Below are positions 3,686 through 7,392 of a DNA stretch of 7,392 bases, in pieces. The stretch lies in the NCBI GenBank assembly GCA_017394475.1, contig JAFPYQ010000339.1, positions 1-7,392 on the forward strand. The letters run 5' to 3'. The notes under the pieces were generated by a model. The model was not told where the DNA came from. It worked only from the letters and a program-made list of their open reading frames with translations, and searched no databases. The position numbers and the translations under genes are program-made. Every line of letters starts with the position of its first letter. Positions within the stretch are counted from its first letter, which is position 1. The stretch comes from Oscillospiraceae bacterium (GTDB lineage: Bacteria; Bacillota; Clostridia; Oscillospirales; Ruminococcaceae).

Positions 3686-5862
3686 TGGCTGAAAATGCGG
3701 TAAAAAAGCCTGTGAGCGACGGGGTCGCAAAAGTCCCCGTGGTGATGCAGATGGAGAACCTGGAATGCGGTGCAGCCTGCCTGACTATGGTGCTGAGCTT
3801 TTACGGGAAGTGGCTGCCTCTTGAACGGGTGCGCACCGACTGCGGAGTGAGCAGGGACGGCTCTAATGCAAAGAATATCATTCTTGCAGCCAGATCCTAC
3901 GGGTTCAGGGCTATGGGCTATAAATATGAGCTCGAGCAGTTAAGGGAGAATGCCACCTTTCCATGCATCATCCACTGGGAATTCAATCATTTCGTGGTGC
4001 TGTGCGGGTTCAGGGGAAACAAGGCGTATATAAACGATCCTGCAAGGGGCAGCCTCAGACTGTCTATGGAGGAGCTTGACCGTGGCTTTACGGGGATATG
4101 CCTTGAATTTTGCCCCGATGAGGGCTTTGTGCCCGAGGGCAGGCAGGTGAGCATGACGAGCCATGCGAAGAAGAGGCTCAAGGGAATGGCGGCACCAGTC
4201 GCCTTCGTGGTGTTCACCATAACTGTAGGCAATCTGGCAGGTATCATCCGCTCGGGGTTTGCCCGTGTATTTATGGATCAGCTGCTCACAGGGCAGGATC
4301 CGTCGTGGCTCATCCCCTTTACCATAGGCCTCGGGGCGCTGGGCGCGGTGCAGATAATACTGGCATGGCTGCAGGCTGTATATTCTCTCAGGATAAACGG
4401 AAAGATGGCGGTTGTGGGCAGCGCGGAATTCATGTGGAAGGTGCTGCGGCTGCCTCTGGAATTCTTTTCACAGCGCATGGCGGGGGATATCAAACAGAGG
4501 ATGGAGACCAATGCCTCCATTTCGGGAGAACTGGTAAACACCATAGCACCGCTTTTCATCAGAACGGTGCTGATGATATTCTATCTTGCGGTGATGTTCC
4601 GTTACAGCGTTCTGCTGACCTTTGTGGGGCTCCTCTCCATCGCGGCGGATGTGCTGGTATCACAGATAGTGACCGCAAAGCGCGTGAACATCACCCGTGT
4701 TATCCTCAGAGACAAGGGAAAGCTGAACTCTGCCACCATGTCGGGCATTGAAATGATAGAGACCATAAAGGCATCGGGTGCGGAAAACGGCTTCTTTGAA
4801 AAATGGGCAGGCTACCAGGCCGGCGTCAACACAGGACAGGTGCGCTATGCCCGGATGATACAGTATTTCAGGCTCATCCCGTCGGCAGTGTCAAAGCTCG
4901 TCAATACTCTGGTGCTGATACTGGGGGTATTCCTCACCATGCGTGGGGAATTCACCGTGGGCATGATACTTGCCTTCCAGGGGTTCCTTTCAGCCTTCAC
5001 GGAGCCTGCAAACGAGCTCATAGGCGCAGGGGAGACCATACAGGAGCTAAGGACAGACATCGAGCGTGTGGAGGATGTGATGAGATACCCCGTGGACTGC
5101 GAGCTAACGACGCATATCTCCGGGGAAAAAACTGTCTCAAAGCTGAGCGGCAGTGTGACCATGCGGGATGTGACCTTTGGCTATGCAAAGCTGTCCGATC
5201 CGCTGATAGAGCATTTTGACCTTGACCTTGCCCCCGGCAGCCGCGTGGCATTCGTGGGGGCATCGGGCTGCGGCAAATCCACTCTGGCAAATCTCATTTC
5301 GGGGCTCTACAAGCCATGGAGCGGGGAGATACTCTTTGACGGCATACCCATATCCGATATTGACCGTGCGGTGTTCACAGGGTCTGTTGCAGTGGTGGAT
5401 CAGGATATCATCCTCTTTGAGGATACCATCGCGAATAATATAAAGATGTGGGACAGCTCCATAGAGGATTTTGAGATGATAATGGCTGCCCGTGATGCCC
5501 ATATCCACGAGGATATAATGCAGCGTGAGGGCGGTTACCGGTACAGGCTCACCGAGGGCGGAAAGGACCTTTCGGGAGGGCAGCGCCAGCGGCTGGAGAT
5601 AGCCCGCGTTCTGGCACAGGACCCCACGGTCATAATACTTGATGAGGCCACCAGTGCGCTTGATGCCCGCACCGAGCAGGAGGTAATGACCTCCATAAAG
5701 GACAGGGGAGCGACCTGCATCGTCATCGCACACCGCCTTTCCACCATCCGCGATTGCGATGAGATAATCGTCCTTGACAAGGGCAAGGTGGCGGAGCGGG
5801 GCACCCATCGGGAACTCATGGCGAAAAACGGCATGTATGCCCGTCTTGTAGTATCGGAGTAA
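3685..5862 (+). CDS. NHLP bacteriocin exporter with C39 peptidase domain (ABC permease-ATPase, first subunit)
   Basis: A 725-residue protein in three parts. Residues 1 to about 130 are a C39 peptidase: Gln22, Cys28 in QMENLECGAACL, His102 (NHFVVL) and Asp118 (NDPARG) are all present, so it should be active and cut leader peptides after a double-glycine-type site. Residues about 170-460 form a six-span exporter domain with FFSQRMAGDIKQRM typical of the coupling region. The ATPase has Walker A GASGCGKST (525-533, Lys531), LSGGQ (629-633), Walker B IILDEATSALD (Asp653, Glu654) and H-loop His683. Length and layout match the peptidase-bearing member of the paired NHLP/NHLM exporters (TIGR03796 type). 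The frame stays open further upstream to 3508, but the ATG at 3685 has GGGAGA (3674-3679) and begins with the C39 domain; the extra 59 residues would overlap the small gene and look like nothing. Only 15 bases separate it from the second transporter. Confidence 0.93.
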   Translation: MAENAVKKPVSDGVAKVPVVMQMENLECGAACLTMVLSFYGKWLPLERVRTDCGVSRDGSNAKNIILAARSYGFRAMGYKYELEQLRENATFPCIIHWEFNHFVVLCGFRGNKAYINDPARGSLRLSMEELDRGFTGICLEFCPDEGFVPEGRQVSMTSHAKKRLKGMAAPVAFVVFTITVGNLAGIIRSGFARVFMDQLLTGQDPSWLIPFTIGLGALGAVQIILAWLQAVYSLRINGKMAVVGSAEFMWKVLRLPLEFFSQRMAGDIKQRMETNASISGELVNTIAPLFIRTVLMIFYLAVMFRYSVLLTFVGLLSIAADVLVSQIVTAKRVNITRVILRDKGKLNSATMSGIEMIETIKASGAENGFFEKWAGYQAGVNTGQVRYARMIQYFRLIPSAVSKLVNTLVLILGVFLTMRGEFTVGMILAFQGFLSAFTEPANELIGAGETIQELRTDIERVEDVMRYPVDCELTTHISGEKTVSKLSGSVTMRDVTFGYAKLSDPLIEHFDLDLAPGSRVAFVGASGCGKSTLANLISGLYKPWSGEILFDGIPISDIDRAVFTGSVAVVDQDIILFEDTIANNIKMWDSSIEDFEMIMAARDAHIHEDIMQREGGYRYRLTEGGKDLSGGQRQRLEIARVLAQDPTVIILDEATSALDARTEQEVMTSIKDRGATCIVIAHRLSTIRDCDEIIVLDKGKVAERGTHRELMAKNGMYARLVVSE

Positions 5863-5877
5863 GGAGGGAAGGACACT

Positions 5878-7392
5878 ATGGGTTGGTTCGACGAACAGAT
5901 ACGGCAGCGCATGCAGAGCGATGACGATGCCTTTGAAGAGTCCTTCCTGAAGATGGCGGGCGCGGTCATGGGCAGGCGTTTCAGAGCCGCGGATGATGAT
6001 ATGTCGGCAGCGAGGAACGCCATAGAGGATATACTGCGCTTTCACAAAATAAAAGTAACGGACATCCCCGGGGAAACCGGAGATATAAACGAGCAGATAG
6101 AACATATCCTGCGACCCCACGGGATAATGCGCAGGAACGTCACCCTTGAAAAGGGCTGGCACAATGATGCATTCGGTGCCATGCTCGGCAAGCGGACGGA
6201 TACCGGCGCTGTCACGAGCCTTATCCCGAAAAGGACAGGGGGGTACACCTATTTTGACGAGGTATCGGGTCAGCGGGTGAATATCACCCGTGCCAATGAG
6301 GGCATTATAGACAGGGATGCCATGGCATTCTATATGCCCTTCCCCTTAAAGAAGATGGGCATGGGGGATCTGCTCAGGTACACAGCGGGGCTCATCGAGT
6401 TTTCGGATGTGGTGTGCTTCGGGATATTCTCCCTTGCGGCGGTGCTCATAGGTCTGCTGATAGCAAAGATAAACCATCTTATCTTTTTCGGTGTGGCAGG
6501 GTCGGGCTCTGTCCGGGCACTTACGGCAGCGGCGGTGTTCATGCTCTGCACTATGCTCTCTATGATGCTCATAGGCACAGTGAAGGACCTCATCGGTACG
6601 CGGATAAATACGAAAATGCAGCTTTGTGTGGAAGCGGCAGCTATGATGAGGATACTTTCGCTGCCTGCAGCCTTTTTCAAGAAGTATTCCTCGGGTGATC
6701 TTTCTTACCGATCGCAGCAGATAAACTCCCTTTGCCGCATGATGGTGGATTCTGTTATGTCGGTAGGGCTCACGGGGATATTTTCCCTTGTCTATGTGGG
6801 GCAGATATTTTTCTATGCTCCCGCCCTGGCGCTGCCTTCCCTGATGATACTGGGGACTACGGTCGTCATCGGCATCATCACCTCGTTGTGGCAGATGAAG
6901 ATATCCCGCAGAAGGATGGAGCTTGCAGGCAGGGAAAACGGCATGAGCTTTGCCTTTATCTCCGGTATCCGCAAGATAAAGCTGGCAGGGGCGGAAAAGC
7001 GTGCATTCGCGCGGTGGGGCTCGGTCTATGCGGATATGGCGGAAAAGATCTATGACCCACCGGCATTTCTGAAACTGAACACTGTAATCACAACGGCCAT
7101 TGATATCATCGGAACGATATTCATCTATTATACCGCTGTAAAGAACGGCGTCACCGTGGCAGACTACATGGCATTCAATGCGGCCTTCGGCATGGTCTCC
7201 GGGGCATTCTATGCACTGGCGGGGATTGCCATGACAGTCTCGGAAATAAAGCCTGTGCTGGAGCGATGCCGCCCCATAATGGAGACTGAGCCGGAGATAT
7301 CCGGCAGTAAAAGGACGGTGACAAGGCTTTCGGGCGGGATAGAGATAAACAATGTCACATTCGGTTACAGTGAGGATATGCCTCCCGTGCTG
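5878..7392 (+). CDS. NHLP bacteriocin exporter, second ABC permease-ATPase subunit, 3' end outside the window
   Basis: 505 codons are visible, open at the right edge. AAGGAGG (5861-5867), overlapping the previous stop codon, supports the ATG at 5878. Residues 1 to about 165 form a soluble N-terminal domain beginning MGWFDEQIRQRMQSDDDAFE, without C39 residues. Membrane spans follow at about 173-197, 212-234, 297-313, 318-337, 403-421 and 432-455. FFKKYSSGDLSYR (267-279) is the coupling-region motif, and the KIKLAGAEKRAF segment (367-377) is usual in this family. The nucleotide-binding domain starts near 487 with IEINNVTFGY and is cut off before Walker A. Layout matches the non-peptidase partner of the NHLP exporter pair (TIGR03797 type), thought to act with the C39 subunit in exporting processed peptides. 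Any cargo peptide and maturation genes would lie beyond the window. Confidence 0.9.
   Translation, partial: MGWFDEQIRQRMQSDDDAFEESFLKMAGAVMGRRFRAADDDMSAARNAIEDILRFHKIKVTDIPGETGDINEQIEHILRPHGIMRRNVTLEKGWHNDAFGAMLGKRTDTGAVTSLIPKRTGGYTYFDEVSGQRVNITRANEGIIDRDAMAFYMPFPLKKMGMGDLLRYTAGLIEFSDVVCFGIFSLAAVLIGLLIAKINHLIFFGVAGSGSVRALTAAAVFMLCTMLSMMLIGTVKDLIGTRINTKMQLCVEAAAMMRILSLPAAFFKKYSSGDLSYRSQQINSLCRMMVDSVMSVGLTGIFSLVYVGQIFFYAPALALPSLMILGTTVVIGIITSLWQMKISRRRMELAGRENGMSFAFISGIRKIKLAGAEKRAFARWGSVYADMAEKIYDPPAFLKLNTVITTAIDIIGTIFIYYTAVKNGVTVADYMAFNAAFGMVSGAFYALAGIAMTVSEIKPVLERCRPIMETEPEISGSKRTVTRLSGGIEINNVTFGYSEDMPPVL

Noticed and set aside
5137..6162. 341-codon minus-strand open frame
   Set aside because: It runs antisense across the end of the C39 transporter and the start of the second transporter, both of which are clearly coding. 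The product is rich in His, Tyr and Arg and looks like a shadow frame of GC-rich DNA.

Overview
The window looks like chromosomal DNA of a Gram-positive gut or rumen Clostridium-class bacterium, most likely Ruminococcus or a relative in the Oscillospiraceae. This is inferred, not searched. The reasons are strong GGAGG-type ribosome binding sites, consensus sigma-A promoters (TTGACA-17-TATAAT), abundant Rho-independent terminators, c-di-GMP-I riboswitches in front of a type IV pilin gene, a NHLP-type dual ABC exporter, and frequent ATA and AGG codons.

Layout. (1) Positions 1-1427, minus strand: an aldo/keto reductase gene running off the left edge, preceded by a GNAT acetyltransferase gene with its own promoter at 1476-1504. 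The two are probably cotranscribed. (2) Positions 1428-2315: an 888-base region without a gene but dense in regulatory sequence. It holds two copies, offset by 389-390 bases, of a module made of an AT-rich upstream region with a spaced direct repeat, a near-perfect promoter and a c-di-GMP-I (GEMM-I) aptamer. Each aptamer is followed by its own terminator, and a further terminator lies between the modules. (3) Positions 2316-3065: a single type IV prepilin gene, closed by a strong terminator at 3101-3130. Its expression is probably set by intracellular c-di-GMP, so this is likely a surface-adhesion unit. (4) From 3164 to the right edge: a promoter and a tight operon of two small membrane proteins, a C39-peptidase ABC transporter and a second ABC transporter that continues past the window. 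The two transporters match the paired NHLP/NHLM bacteriocin export proteins, which cleave leader peptides and export ribosomally made peptides. The two small proteins resemble only the N-terminal anchor of the HlyD-like partner of that system.

The points most worth a second look are: the tandem riboswitches, each with its own promoter and terminator, serving one pilin gene; terminator loops in both copies that are complementary to the aptamer core; and the tandem HlyD-anchor microproteins. The peptide cargo, maturation enzymes and a full-length HlyD partner are not in the window and would be expected further right or elsewhere.
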